Below are positions 1 to 9,566 of a DNA stretch of 52,203 bases, piece after piece. Both the position numbers and the translations under genes were made by a program. Source of the stretch: Blastococcus sp. MG754426 (GTDB lineage: Bacteria > Actinomycetota > Actinomycetes > Mycobacteriales > Geodermatophilaceae); the NCBI RefSeq assembly GCF_021699055.1, contig NZ_SSXC01000022.1:1-52203 (forward strand). Direction: 5' to 3'. The notes under the pieces are model-generated. The model had not been told where the DNA came from. It saw nothing but the letters and a program-made list of their open reading frames with translations, and ran no database searches. Each line of letters starts with the position of its first letter. The stretch's first letter is position 1.

Positions 1-133
1 CCGCGGAGCCCGTGCGGCACACCGGTGGCCGGGTGCGCTGAGCTCCCCAGGACGTCATCGCGGGGCCAGCTACCCGGGGCGGTGATCGACAACCGCCGGT
101 CTCGGAAGGTTCGCCTTCCCTACCCCCGGTCGT
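1..133. other. Left edge, no gene identified
   Basis: No gene can be assigned here. One plus-strand frame runs from base 3 to a TGA at 39-41 and could be the last codons of a gene entering from the left, but twelve codons are too few to judge. The only clear structure is the hairpin at 104-119. Confidence 0.4.
104..119 (-). terminator. Short hairpin, likely terminator of the PH-domain operon
   Basis: Perfect inverted repeat GGAAGG-TTCG-CCTTCC lying 14 nt beyond the stop of the minus-strand PH-domain gene. The plus-strand loop is a UUCG tetraloop; on the minus strand the loop is CGAA. There is no U-tract, as is usual for high-GC actinobacterial terminators. Confidence 0.5.
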
Positions 134-1678
134 TCACCGGCCCAGCGTGCCCGCCCACGGCTCGGAGGCGGCCAGGGCGAAGCCGGGCACCTCGTCGGCG
201 GCCATGTCGACGGCCGCGTAGCCCCCGCTGCCCGCGCCGACGCAGGCGGTGACGGTGGCCAGACCCGCCCGCCGCTGGAAGAACGACTGCCGGACCTGCC
301 AGCCCACGACGGCCCGCCGCTCCAGCACGGCCTGCTCCCGCACCAGCCAGCCGCTGCGGACGGCGAAGGTGCGCGGCCCGGCGGCGTGCCCGAGCGACCG
401 GTAGCGGGCGAGCCCCACCGGGACGCCCAGCACCGTCAGCCCGGCGCCGGCGGCCAGCAGCCACCAGGCGCCGTCGCCAGCCAGGAGCGCGCCGCCGCCC
501 GCGGTGACCAGCAGGCCCGAGGCGACGGCGCGCAGCACCCGGCGGCGGCGGGCCGCGGGCGGGTGCGCGACGAGCGGGCCGGGGTCGTCGGCGACCCGCC
601 GGGCCAGCGCCCACGCCTCCGTGCGCGGCCCCAGGGGGAACAGCTGCCCGCGCCCGGCGGCGTCGCCGAGGCCGGTGACCAGGGCGCTGACCCGGGCGGC
701 CCGGACCAGCCGCATGCCGAGCCCGTCGGTGACCGTCACGCCGCGGATGCGGTCGATCTCCAGCTCGGTGTGCCGGCGGGTGAGCAGACCGCGGGAGGCG
801 ATCAGCGAGCCGCCGCGGCGGACCACCCGGAAGCGCCAGTTGACCAGGGCCGCGCCGACGACGGAGCCGGCCAGCAGCACCAGCAGCGCGATGACCAGCC
901 CGGCCGCGAGCAGCCGCACGTCGGAGAGGTCGGGCTCCCGGAACTCGGGGGTCCACTGCTCGGGCAGCTCCTCGGCCAGCCGGAAGAGCGCGCCGACGGC
1001 GGCGAGCGGGACGGCGAGGTAGGTGCCGACCAGCGGGGCGTAGCGCAGCCAGCGGTGGTCGAAGCGGGCGTACTCCTCCTCGACCGGCTCGGCCGCGGGG
1101 GCGCCGTCCGGGCCGGTCGCGGGGGTCGCGGCGGCGCGGTGGGTGAGGACGGCGACGCGCAGCCGGTCGCCCTCCGCGCGCGGGATGCCGTCGACGAGCA
1201 GCTCCTCGTCGCCGTCGGTGACCGCCCCCGCGGCGGCGTCGATGCGGACGCGCACCAGGCCGAACAGCCGGTGCAGGGGCGGCGCCTCGACGTCGACACC
1301 CCGGATGCGGTCGTTCGGCACGGTGCGCACCGACCGGGCCAGCAGCCCGCGGGTGATGACGACCGCGGCCGGACCGTCGGCGTAGCTGAACCGCCACCAG
1401 TTCAGCGTCGCGGTGAGCAACGAGAGCACCGTGACGCCGACGACGAGGACCGCGATCGTGCGGATCCCGCCGTCGAAGCCGGTGGCCGCGATCAGCGGGA
1501 TGACGGCGGGGACGAACGAGCGGGCCTGCCGGAACGTCGCGGTGTGGACGGCGATGACGCGGGGCGACAGCCGCCGCGGCGCGCCGGCGGTCGGCGGGGC
1601 CGGTGGCGGGCCGAGGGGCGGTGGCCAGGGCGGGAGCGGGCCGGCCGGCCGGCGCGGGGGTGGGGGCGCGGGGTGCAC
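134..1678 (-). CDS. Membrane protein with three bacterial PH domains (YdbT-like)
   Basis: 514 residues. After a Pro-rich cytoplasmic N-terminus (about 1-40) come pairs of hydrophobic segments, each followed by a bPH2-type domain. The first PH unit begins after WWRFSYADG, the second after NWRFRVVRRGG, and the third sits near the C-terminus after RTFAVRSGW. Each carries the family pattern in which a strand is followed by R-G-L-L and then an R-I-R-G-V element (DRIRGVDV, DRIRGVTV). This is the YdbT layout. The family is membrane-bound and its function is poorly defined. It follows the 179-residue YdbS-like gene after 6 nt, and such YdbS/YdbT pairs are common, so the two probably form one complex. 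Start is GTG. Confidence 0.85.
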   Translation of the reverse strand: MHPAPPPPRRPAGPLPPWPPPLGPPPAPPTAGAPRRLSPRVIAVHTATFRQARSFVPAVIPLIAATGFDGGIRTIAVLVVGVTVLSLLTATLNWWRFSYADGPAAVVITRGLLARSVRTVPNDRIRGVDVEAPPLHRLFGLVRVRIDAAAGAVTDGDEELLVDGIPRAEGDRLRVAVLTHRAAATPATGPDGAPAAEPVEEEYARFDHRWLRYAPLVGTYLAVPLAAVGALFRLAEELPEQWTPEFREPDLSDVRLLAAGLVIALLVLLAGSVVGAALVNWRFRVVRRGGSLIASRGLLTRRHTELEIDRIRGVTVTDGLGMRLVRAARVSALVTGLGDAAGRGQLFPLGPRTEAWALARRVADDPGPLVAHPPAARRRRVLRAVASGLLVTAGGGALLAGDGAWWLLAAGAGLTVLGVPVGLARYRSLGHAAGPRTFAVRSGWLVREQAVLERRAVVGWQVRQSFFQRRAGLATVTACVGAGSGGYAAVDMAADEVPGFALAASEPWAGTLGR

Positions 1679-1684
1679 GGCGGC

Positions 1685-2224
1685 TCAGGTGGCCTGGTCG
1701 CGGACCAGCTCGGCCCGGCGGGCGAGGTCGTCGGCGACGCGCTGGGCGACGTCGTGCTCGAGGTGCCAGATCCGCACGGTGCCCTGGCTGGAGGCGGTGA
1801 GCACCGCGACGGTGGCCAGACCGAACAGCTGCTGCAGCACGCCGCGGGTGACGTCGACGGTCTGGATGCGGGAGATCGGCACCAGCGTCCAGGTCTGGGT
1901 GAGCCAGCCGGTGCGGGTGTAGGCGGCCTCGTTGGTGATCTCCCACCGGTACACCCGGTGCTTGAACCACGGGCGGATGCTCAGCGCGACCACCGCGTAC
2001 ACGGCGCCCGCGATCGGGACCAGCCGGCGCATCAGCGGCAGCGGGTCGCCGGCGTCGGCGGGCACGAAGAGCAGGAAGGCGCCGATCGCCAGCCACACGA
2101 ACGCGGTGCTGATCAGGCTCTCGACCACCCACAGCCCGATCGCCGAGCGCGGCAGCTCCCAGGCGGGCTCGCGCACGGGCGTCGGGCGGGCGCTGCTCGG
2201 GGCGGCCCGGTGGCTGGGGGACAT
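1685..2224 (-). CDS. PH domain-containing membrane protein (YdbS-like)
   Basis: About 179 residues: a short cytoplasmic N-terminus, two hydrophobic segments (AIGLWVVESLISTAFVWLAI and the region around LVPIAGAVYAVVAL), then one bPH2 domain beginning near WEITNEAAYTRTGW and containing ISRIQTVDVTRG. It is the first gene of the two-gene PH operon. I prefer the ATG at 2224, which has GGAGG about 9 nt upstream and also a GAGGAT 7 nt upstream that could act as a leaderless -10. An in-frame ATG at 2233 abuts the GGAGG and would have no spacing. Function unknown beyond the fold. Confidence 0.8.
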   Translation of the reverse strand: MSPSHRAAPSSARPTPVREPAWELPRSAIGLWVVESLISTAFVWLAIGAFLLFVPADAGDPLPLMRRLVPIAGAVYAVVALSIRPWFKHRVYRWEITNEAAYTRTGWLTQTWTLVPISRIQTVDVTRGVLQQLFGLATVAVLTASSQGTVRIWHLEHDVAQRVADDLARRAELVRDQAT

Positions 2225-2289
2225 CGGCCCCATCCTCCCAGTGCGGTCGGCGCCGGTCGCGCAACCGGTCCCCGTGCCACGATGGGGGC

Positions 2290-2622
2290 GTGATGCCGCA
2301 GCAGGTCCCGACCGTGCCCGCCTCCGAACTGCCCGAGGACGCCGTCGTCCTCGACGTCCGCGAGGACGACGAGTGGGTGCACGGCCACATCGAGGGCGCC
2401 ACGCACATCCCGATGGGCGACGTCCCGGCGCGGCTCGACGAGCTGCCCGAGGGCGACCCGCTCTACGTCACCTGCCGGGGCGGTGGCCGGTCGGCGCGCG
2501 TGGCCGCCTGGCTGAACGCCAACGGCTTCGACGCGGTGAACGTCGGCGGTGGCATGGGCGAGTGGCAGGCGGCCGGCAAGCCGATGGTCAGCGAGACCGG
2601 CGAGGAGCCCTTCGTCCGCTGA
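2290..2622 (+). CDS. Single-domain rhodanese-like protein
   Basis: 110 residues, a complete single rhodanese domain (sulfurtransferase or sulfur carrier). Visible landmarks are VVLDVREDDEW near the N-terminus, HIEGATHIPMGDV, and the active-site loop YVTCRGGGRSARVA, where the Cys would carry the persulfide, followed by LNANGFDAVNVGGGMGEW, a typical rhodanese C-terminal signature. The start is GTG-ATG; a CACGAT hexamer ends 6 nt upstream, so it may be leaderless. Divergent from the PH operon and convergent with the membrane protein gene at 2661, sharing a bidirectional terminator. Physiological acceptor unknown. Confidence 0.88.
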   Translation: MMPQQVPTVPASELPEDAVVLDVREDDEWVHGHIEGATHIPMGDVPARLDELPEGDPLYVTCRGGGRSARVAAWLNANGFDAVNVGGGMGEWQAAGKPMVSETGEEPFVR

Positions 2623-2664
2623 CCCCTCCTGGCGTTCTGTGCACAAAACGCCAGGAGGGGTCAG
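2619..2664. terminator. Bidirectional terminator palindrome (family A, copy 1)
   Basis: Perfect 18-bp arms, CTGACCCCTCCTGGCGTT at 2619-2636 and its complement at 2647-2664, around a 10-nt loop containing TGTGCACA. The arms include both stop codons of the flanking convergent genes. The inner 2631-2652 core recurs at 11167 and 46665. Confidence 0.8.
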
Positions 2665-3431
2665 CGCCAGGCGGCCGCGGTCTCCTCGTCGAAGTACCGG
2701 GTGAAGCCGCACAGCCAGGCGATCGGCTCCAGCGGTGCGCCCTCCCACCGGTCGGCGCCGCTGACCAGCAGGCGCGACCCGATGCCGTAGACCGGGCCCG
2801 GCGTGGTGCTGCCCGCGGCCGGGTCGTAGGGCGCCGGGAGGTCCACGGTCACCGTCTCCCCCGACCCGCCGGTGAACCACTCCTGCACGGCGAAGGTGAC
2901 GCCGACCAGGTCCTCCGGCGGCCCGGGTGAGCGCGGCTGCGTCGTGACGGCGGGTCCGATGCCCACCACCACGCCGGCGAAGGCGAAGTCTCGCTTGGCC
3001 AGCGCGGCCGGGCTGTACTCGACGGCGCAGGAGCTCGCAGGGGTGCTGTCGAGGGGCCCGGTGCGCCCGGCGGTCGGGTCCTGGGCGGGCGGGGCGAGCT
3101 GGCTGCCCGACGCTGCGTCGCCGCCGTCGGCCGGGGGCATGCCGGTGCCCGGCGCGGCGTCGGCCGCCTCCGGGCCGCCCTCCCGGGGCTCCTCGGCGCT
3201 CAGCGCCGCCGCCGAGCCGGCGGCGTCCCCCTGCCCGTCCGGCAGGTCGACGACGGTGACCACGCCGCCGGCGATGACCGCCGCACCCGCCGCGACGGCG
3301 AGCGAGACACCGGCGGTCCGGCGCCGGCGTGCGCGGCGCCCCGCCTTCAGCAGCTGCCCCACGGGTGCGGGGCCGACCGGCACGCGGTCGGCGGCCTCCC
3401 CCAGCAACGTCGAGGTCTCCCGGTCGGTCAC
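2661..3431 (-). CDS. Membrane-anchored protein coupled to the SigE-type sigma factor
   Basis: 256 residues if started at GTG 3431, which overlaps the TGA of the upstream sigma-factor gene (GTGA) with GGAGGG just before it. A cytoplasmic N-terminus of about 35 residues is followed by a run of basic residues (RRARRRRT), one transmembrane segment (VSLAVAAGAAVIAGGVVTVV), a long Ala/Gly/Pro-rich linker and an extracytoplasmic domain with two Cys (SSCAVEY and WLCGF). Size, topology and coupling suggest an anti-sigma factor or sensor partner of the sigma factor, but no zinc anti-sigma (HxxxCxxC) motif is visible. It could instead be a secreted-domain protein of another kind. Confidence 0.75.
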   Translation of the reverse strand: MTDRETSTLLGEAADRVPVGPAPVGQLLKAGRRARRRRTAGVSLAVAAGAAVIAGGVVTVVDLPDGQGDAAGSAAALSAEEPREGGPEAADAAPGTGMPPADGGDAASGSQLAPPAQDPTAGRTGPLDSTPASSCAVEYSPAALAKRDFAFAGVVVGIGPAVTTQPRSPGPPEDLVGVTFAVQEWFTGGSGETVTVDLPAPYDPAAGSTTPGPVYGIGSRLLVSGADRWEGAPLEPIAWLCGFTRYFDEETAAAWR

Positions 3432-3934
3432 GATGCCCTCCCTCCCCGCAGCTCGGCGACGTCCAGATCGGTCTGCAGCTGGGCCAGCGCGCGGGACAGC
3501 CGGCTCTTCACCGTCCCGGGTGCGATGCGCAGCGCCTCGGCGATCTGCTGCTCGCCCAGGTGGGCGTAGTAGCGCAGGACGACGACCGCGCGGTGCGCCG
3601 GGCTCAGCCGGGCCAGCGCGCGGCGGACGGCGTCGGCGTCGTCCACCTGGGCGGTGCCGTCGTCGGTGGCGACGTCGGGCACCTCGGCGGTCGGCCGCTC
3701 GCCCCACCAGCGCCGGCGGCGGCTGTCGTGGTGGCAGTTGACGAGCACCCGGTAGACGTAGGCGTCCCGGTTCCCGGCGCTGCCGACCTTGTCCCAGGCG
3801 ACGTAGCAGCGCACCAGCGCCGTCTGCACCAGGTCCTCGGCCTCGGGGCGGGCGCAGCCGAGCAGCACGGCGGAGCGGACGAGCACCGGCCAGCGCTCGT
3901 CCACGTACCGCGTGAACGCCTCGTCCCGCTCCAC
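3428..3934 (-). CDS. SigE-family ECF RNA polymerase sigma factor
   Basis: 168 residues. Region 2 runs from FTRYVDERWPVLVRSAVLLGC through EDLVQTALVRCYVAWDKV and DAYVYRVLVNCHHDSRRRRW. Region 4 runs from ALARLSPAHRAVVVLRYYAHLGEQQIAEAL to GTVKSRLSRALAQLQ, a clear helix-turn-helix. This is the actinobacterial 'SigE family' of short sigma factors. The GTG start has GGAGGGCGA just upstream. Translationally coupled (GTGA) to the downstream membrane protein. The regulon cannot be inferred from this window. Confidence 0.92.
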   Translation of the reverse strand: MERDEAFTRYVDERWPVLVRSAVLLGCARPEAEDLVQTALVRCYVAWDKVGSAGNRDAYVYRVLVNCHHDSRRRRWWGERPTAEVPDVATDDGTAQVDDADAVRRALARLSPAHRAVVVLRYYAHLGEQQIAEALRIAPGTVKSRLSRALAQLQTDLDVAELRGGRAS

Positions 3935-3976
3935 TCGCCCTCCGGAAGTCGTCCTCCGGTGAGCATGACGGGTGAG

Positions 3977-4007
3977 GGGGCGGGCGCGGTTCCACCGCGC
4001 CCGCCCC
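3977..4007 (-). terminator. Strong GC hairpin after the acyl-CoA ligase gene
   Basis: Perfect 13-bp stem, GGGGCGGGCGCGG with loop TTCCA and its complement, 5 nt beyond the stop of the minus-strand ligase gene. It separates that gene from the sigma-factor operon downstream. Confidence 0.75.
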
Positions 4008-4012
4008 GGGGG

Positions 4013-5629
<1,617 letters not shown>

Positions 5630-5701
5630 GGCCGGATCCTGCCAGTGACCGCGCTCACCTTCTACCGGTGCGGCGACGATCGGCTTCCCCGATCACGGGG
5701 T

Positions 5702-5733
5702 GTCCTCCCTCGCGGTGGGTGGTGAGGGAGGAC
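5702..5733. repeat. Intergenic inverted repeat (family B/C)
   Basis: Arms GTCCTCCCTC (5702-5711) and GAGGGAGGAC (5724-5733) with a 12-nt loop containing CGGTG. A degenerate third arm copy follows at about 5740-5751. It lies between the stop of the P450 gene and the start of the acyl-CoA ligase and may terminate P450 transcription. Related elements occur at 13335, 18571 and 21863. Confidence 0.7.
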
Positions 5734-5763
5734 GCCGTGCGGTGGGGGAGGGCGGCGTCGCCG

Positions 5764-6972
5764 TCAGCGGCCGAGGACGACGGGCAGCGTCTCCAGGCCG
5801 CGGATGACGAACTCGGGGCGGCGCGCCGGCTCCCCGCCGAGCTCGAGCACCGACGTGCGGTCCAGCAGCGCGCCGAACGTCGCCTGCAGCTCCACCCGTG
5901 CCAGCGGCGCACCGATGCAGAAGTGGATGCCGGCCCCGAAGGCGATGTGCGGGTTGTCGGTGCGCCGCACGTCGAGCGTCTCCGGTTCGGCGAAGACGGC
6001 GGGGTCGTGGTTGGCCGCACCGAGCAGCGCGGCGATCTTCTGGCCCTCGCGCACCGTGACGCCGCCGATCTCGACGTCGGCGGTGGCGGTCCGCTCGAAC
6101 AGCTGCAGCGGCGGGTCGAAGCGCATCAGCTCCTCCAGCGCCGCGGGCAGCAGGTCGCGGTCCTCGCGCAGGGCGGCCAGCTGGTCGGGGTGGCGCAGCA
6201 GCGCGAGCATCCCGTTGCCCGTGACGTTGACGGTCGCCTCGTGGCCGGCGTTGAGCAGCAGGATGCAGGTGGTGACCAGCTCGTCCTCGGTGAGCTTGTC
6301 GCCGTCGGCGTCCCGCACGGAGACGAGGTGGGAGAGCAGGTCGTCGCCGGGCGTGGTCCGCCGCTCGGCGGCCAGCCGGCGCAGGTACGTGACGAACTCG
6401 TCCGCCGCGCGCTCGGCCGCCTCCTCGACGGCCGCCGTCCGCCCGTACTCGTACATCTTCACGATCGCGTTGGACCACGGGCGCAGCAGCGGGCGGTCGG
6501 CCTCGGGCACGCCCAGCAGCTCGGCGATGACGGCGACCGGCAGCTGCTCGGCCATGCCGGTGAGCAGGTCGACCGGCGCCGACCCCGCGGAGCGCTCGAC
6601 GAGCTCGTCGGCCAGCCGCCCGGCGAGCTCCTCCACCCACGGCCGCAGCCGCTCCACGTGCCCGCGGGCGAACGCGCTGGTGATCAGCCGCCGCAGGCGG
6701 GTGTGGTCCGGCGGCTCCATCTCCAGGATGGCGTTGCGGTGGATGAGGTTGAAGCTGCCGAAGCGCTCGGCCGGCTCCTTGTCCCGCCAGATGCGGCCGA
6801 GCCGCCGGTCGCGCAGCACGGCGTTGGACTCGGCGTGGGTGAAGGCCAGCCACAACCCCAGCCCCTCGTGCCACTGCACCGGCGCCTTCTCCCGGGCACG
6901 GGCGAAGGCCGGGTACGGGTCGGCGACGAACGAGGGGGCGCGGAGGTCGAGCGCGTCGACGGACACGGTCAC
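5764..6972 (-). CDS. Cytochrome P450
   Basis: 402 residues from GTG 6972 (VTVSVDALDLRAPSF), a normal length for a soluble class I bacterial P450. The I-helix reads LLLNAGHEATVN, with Ala where AGHETT usually has the second Thr. The K-helix ExxR is EELMR, and the heme-binding loop is FGAGIHFCIGAPLAR with the axial Cys. The substrate is not predictable; oxygen chemistry needs a ferredoxin and reductase, neither of which is adjacent. Frames extending upstream to 7119 are open but would overlap the neighbouring divergent gene and lack P450 similarity, so I reject that start. Confidence 0.93.
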   Translation of the reverse strand: MTVSVDALDLRAPSFVADPYPAFARAREKAPVQWHEGLGLWLAFTHAESNAVLRDRRLGRIWRDKEPAERFGSFNLIHRNAILEMEPPDHTRLRRLITSAFARGHVERLRPWVEELAGRLADELVERSAGSAPVDLLTGMAEQLPVAVIAELLGVPEADRPLLRPWSNAIVKMYEYGRTAAVEEAAERAADEFVTYLRRLAAERRTTPGDDLLSHLVSVRDADGDKLTEDELVTTCILLLNAGHEATVNVTGNGMLALLRHPDQLAALREDRDLLPAALEELMRFDPPLQLFERTATADVEIGGVTVREGQKIAALLGAANHDPAVFAEPETLDVRRTDNPHIAFGAGIHFCIGAPLARVELQATFGALLDRTSVLELGGEPARRPEFVIRGLETLPVVLGR

Positions 6973-7050
6973 GCCACCGGACCCTAGCGACCCGGCCGGT
7001 GTGCTCCCCGCCACGCGCGGGCTCGCGGTCGGCCCCGGGAAGGGGCCGCT

Positions 7051-7063
7051 TACGCTGCTGCGC
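7051..7063 (+). promoter_or_regulatory. Leaderless-type -10 element of the DUF5926 gene
   Basis: TACGCT at 7051-7056 ends 7 nt before the ATG at 7064, so transcription would begin at the start codon itself. No Shine-Dalgarno sequence lies between. Confidence 0.6.
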
Positions 7064-7996
7064 ATGGCTTCCCGCAAGCGCCCCGCCGCTCCCGCCGCCG
7101 TCGCCGAGGGCGGCGTCAACCCGAAGGCGCCCTGCCCCTGCGGGTCGGGCCGCCGCTACAAGCACTGCCACGGCTCGGGGTACGCCCCGCCGGTGACGCG
7201 GCCGTTCGAGGGGCTGCCCGGCGAGGCCGACTGGGTGGCGCTGCGGGAGCTGGTCCCGGCGGCGACGGCGACGCTCCGCTCGGCCGACGGCCGGGAGCTG
7301 ACGCTGGCCAGCGTCCTGCCCGGCGGTGCGCCCGGGCTGGTCCGCGCCAACGGCCAGATCCTCGTCGGCGCGCAGCTGGCGACCTCGTCGGACGACGTCA
7401 GTCGCGACCTCGGCACCGCGATCGCCGCGGCGCTGGAGGCCCCCGCCGGCGCGCCCGTGGACCCGGGCCCGATCGGTGGCGCCGGCTCGGCGGGCCCGCG
7501 GCTGCAGGAGGTCCTCGACCTCACCGCGCCGCTCGAGGTGACCGTCCACGAGACCTTCGACTTCTGGCTGGAGGGCACCGACCCCAGCCCCCAGGCGCGC
7601 GCCGGTCTGGCGCAGGCCAACGAGGCGATCCTGCCGACGGTGCGGCTGGAGGGCCTGGAGGCGGCCTACTGGGTGCGCCCGGGCAACGAGCGGGCGCACC
7701 TGCGCTGGGTGCGGGCGGAGAAGGAGGAGCAGCTCCTCGACGCGCTGGCCCGGCTCTCGGCCGCCGAGCAGATCCTGCTCGGCGAGGGCACCCGCTACGC
7801 CGGGGCCTTCCGCGCGCACGGCCTCGTCGTCCCGGTGTGGGACCTCCCCGCCGACGTCCCGGCCGCGGACTGGGCCGGCCCCGCGACCGAGTTCCAGGCC
7901 CGGCTGGAGAAGGCGCTCGCCGAGACCGCGCCGCTGACCGCCGACGAGCGGCGCGCCCGCGCCGGCCTGCTCTCCCGCCAGATCACCCTGCGCTGA
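7064..7996 (+). CDS. DUF5926 family protein with N-terminal SEC-C zinc motif
   Basis: 310 residues. Near residues 22-40 it has CPCGSGRRYKHCHG, the SEC-C metal-binding motif (CxC...HC), preceded by a basic Ala/Pro-rich tail. The remainder has no catalytic motif I recognise; it includes FDFWLEGTDPSPQA and a C-terminal helix rich in Ala and Arg. SEC-C tails bind zinc and often mediate protein contacts, as in SecA. DUF5926 is a conserved actinobacterial family of unknown role. Start ATG 7064 appears leaderless. Convergent with the M20 peptidase gene, with a two-tier hairpin between. Confidence 0.85.
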   Translation: MASRKRPAAPAAVAEGGVNPKAPCPCGSGRRYKHCHGSGYAPPVTRPFEGLPGEADWVALRELVPAATATLRSADGRELTLASVLPGGAPGLVRANGQILVGAQLATSSDDVSRDLGTAIAAALEAPAGAPVDPGPIGGAGSAGPRLQEVLDLTAPLEVTVHETFDFWLEGTDPSPQARAGLAQANEAILPTVRLEGLEAAYWVRPGNERAHLRWVRAEKEEQLLDALARLSAAEQILLGEGTRYAGAFRAHGLVVPVWDLPADVPAADWAGPATEFQARLEKALAETAPLTADERRARAGLLSRQITLR

Positions 7997-8018
7997 TGAG
8001 CGGTTCCGGCGCCTGAGC

Positions 8019-8108
8019 CCCGCACCCCCAGGGGGCCGCGGACAGTCGCGCTCTGCCCCGCGGGTGTGGGCAGAGACCTGCTGATCCGGAAGCCCCCCGG
8101 GGTGCGGG
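8019..8108. repeat. Two-tier intergenic hairpin (family D, copy 1)
   Basis: Outer arms CCCGCACCCC (8019-8028) and GGGGTGCGGG (8099-8108). Inner arms CTCTGCCC (8051-8058) and GGGCAGAG (8068-8075). The stretch 8043-8075 matches 48517-48549 at 31 of 33 positions. Here it lies between two convergent genes and could act as a bidirectional terminator. Confidence 0.7.
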
Positions 8109-8123
8109 CGGGACGTGGCGGCG

Positions 8124-9566
8124 TCAGACGCTGCGGATCAGGTGCCGGAAGAACCCCGCGCCGCGGTGCAGGGCGGCGATCGAGATGCGCTCGTCGGCGG
8201 CGTGCAGCGCGGACAGCTCCTCGCGGCTCAGGTCGAAGGGCATGAACCGGTAGACGCTGTCGCAGATCCGGCTGAAGTGCCGGGCGTCGCTGGCCTGCAC
8301 CATCACGTAGGGCGCGACGACGGCCTCGGGGTACGTCGCCCGCGCGGCTGCCGAGAGCAGCGCGAACGCCTCGTTGTCCGACCGCGACACCGGCGAGGGG
8401 TCGTTGCCGGACACGACCCGCACCTCCACCGACGGGTCGCCGATGACCCGGTGCAGGCGCGCCACCGTCGACTGCACGGTCTCGCCCAGCGCGATCCGGA
8501 TGTTCAGGTGCGCCAGCGCCCGGGTCGCCAGCACGTTGGACGCCCGGCTGCCCTCGAGCCGGGTGACCGCCACCGTCGTCCGCACCATGGCGCCGGCCTC
8601 GCGGCCCGCCCGCGCCAGCACCGATGCGAGCACGGGGCGCAGCCGGCCCGCGTGGGCGAACAGCGCCCGGTGGCCGAGCGGGGCCTGCCGGCCGACCGCG
8701 TCGATCATGCCCAGGACGACGTCGTGCAGCCGGGCGGGGAACGGCTCGGCCTCCAGCGCGAGGATCGCCCTGGCCAGCCGCGCCGGCGCACCGTCGCGGG
8801 CGGGGGAGGAGGCGTGGCCGCCCGCGTCGGTGGTGACCAGCTCGACGTCCAGCAGCCCCTTCTCGGCCAGCCCGACGACGGCGACCTGCCCCGGCACACC
8901 CGGGAACATGCCGCTCACCACGGCGCCACCCTCGTCGACCACCGCCCAGGGCCGGATGCCGCGGGCGGTGAACGCCTCCACGGCGAGCCGGGCCCCGACC
9001 CCGGCGACCTCCTCGTCGTTGCCGAAGGAGAGGTGGACGTCGCGCCGGGGCGTGAAGCCCTCGGCCACCAGCGCCTCGACCGCCTCGAGGATCGCCACCA
9101 TCGAGCCCTTGTCGTCGATGGCGCCGCGACCGTGCACGCAGCCGTCCTCGACCAGCCCGGAGAACGGGTCGCGGCTCCACTCCTGGCCCGCCACCGGGAC
9201 GACGTCGTAGTGCGCCATGAGCACCAGCGGCGGCTCGTCGGTGGTGCCGCGCCAGCGGTAGAGCAGCGCGCCGTCGCCGAGCACCTCGCGATCCAGCGCC
9301 TCGTGGGTGCGCGGGTACAGCTCGGCCAGCCGCGCGCGGTAGGTCTCGAAGGCCGCGGCGTCCACCTGGCCCGGGTCGCGCGAGGAGACCGTCGGGATGC
9401 GGATGAGCTCGGCGAGCCGCTGCGCCGCCGCGTCGGCGTCCAGGCCGGTGAGGTCGACCGGTGCCACGGGCTGCTCGACCGGCCGGAACCGGGCGACCCG
9501 GCGGGCGGCCGCGGCGGCGGCTCCGGTGGCGGCTCCGGTGACGGCCAGGGCCAGCGCGCGCCTCAT
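8124..9566 (-). CDS. M20/M25/M40 family metallopeptidase
   Basis: 480 residues from ATG 9566. Metal-site motifs are visible: MAHYDVVPV (His and catalytic Asp), GRGAIDDKGSM (bridging Asp), GNDEEVAG (catalytic Glu plus ligand Glu) and a C-terminal His in AALHRGAGFFRH. The insertion typical of the dimerisation domain follows the GLAEKGLLDVEL region. An Ala-rich hydrophobic N-terminus (about 1-22) could be a signal or membrane anchor. The closest group appears to be Gly-Xaa/CPS1-type carboxypeptidases, dizinc enzymes that hydrolyse N-acyl or dipeptide substrates. The ATG overlaps the TGA of the upstream MFS gene (ATGA), so export and hydrolysis may be linked. Confidence 0.9.
   Translation of the reverse strand: MRRALALAVTGAATGAAAAAARRVARFRPVEQPVAPVDLTGLDADAAAQRLAELIRIPTVSSRDPGQVDAAAFETYRARLAELYPRTHEALDREVLGDGALLYRWRGTTDEPPLVLMAHYDVVPVAGQEWSRDPFSGLVEDGCVHGRGAIDDKGSMVAILEAVEALVAEGFTPRRDVHLSFGNDEEVAGVGARLAVEAFTARGIRPWAVVDEGGAVVSGMFPGVPGQVAVVGLAEKGLLDVELVTTDAGGHASSPARDGAPARLARAILALEAEPFPARLHDVVLGMIDAVGRQAPLGHRALFAHAGRLRPVLASVLARAGREAGAMVRTTVAVTRLEGSRASNVLATRALAHLNIRIALGETVQSTVARLHRVIGDPSVEVRVVSGNDPSPVSRSDNEAFALLSAAARATYPEAVVAPYVMVQASDARHFSRICDSVYRFMPFDLSREELSALHAADERISIAALHRGAGFFRHLIRSV

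Noticed and set aside
120-2408. Long open frames on both strands across 0.1-2.9 kb besides the two PH-domain genes and the rhodanese
   Set aside because: Their translations are Arg/Pro/Ala-rich without domain motifs, typical off-frame shadows of GC-rich genes.
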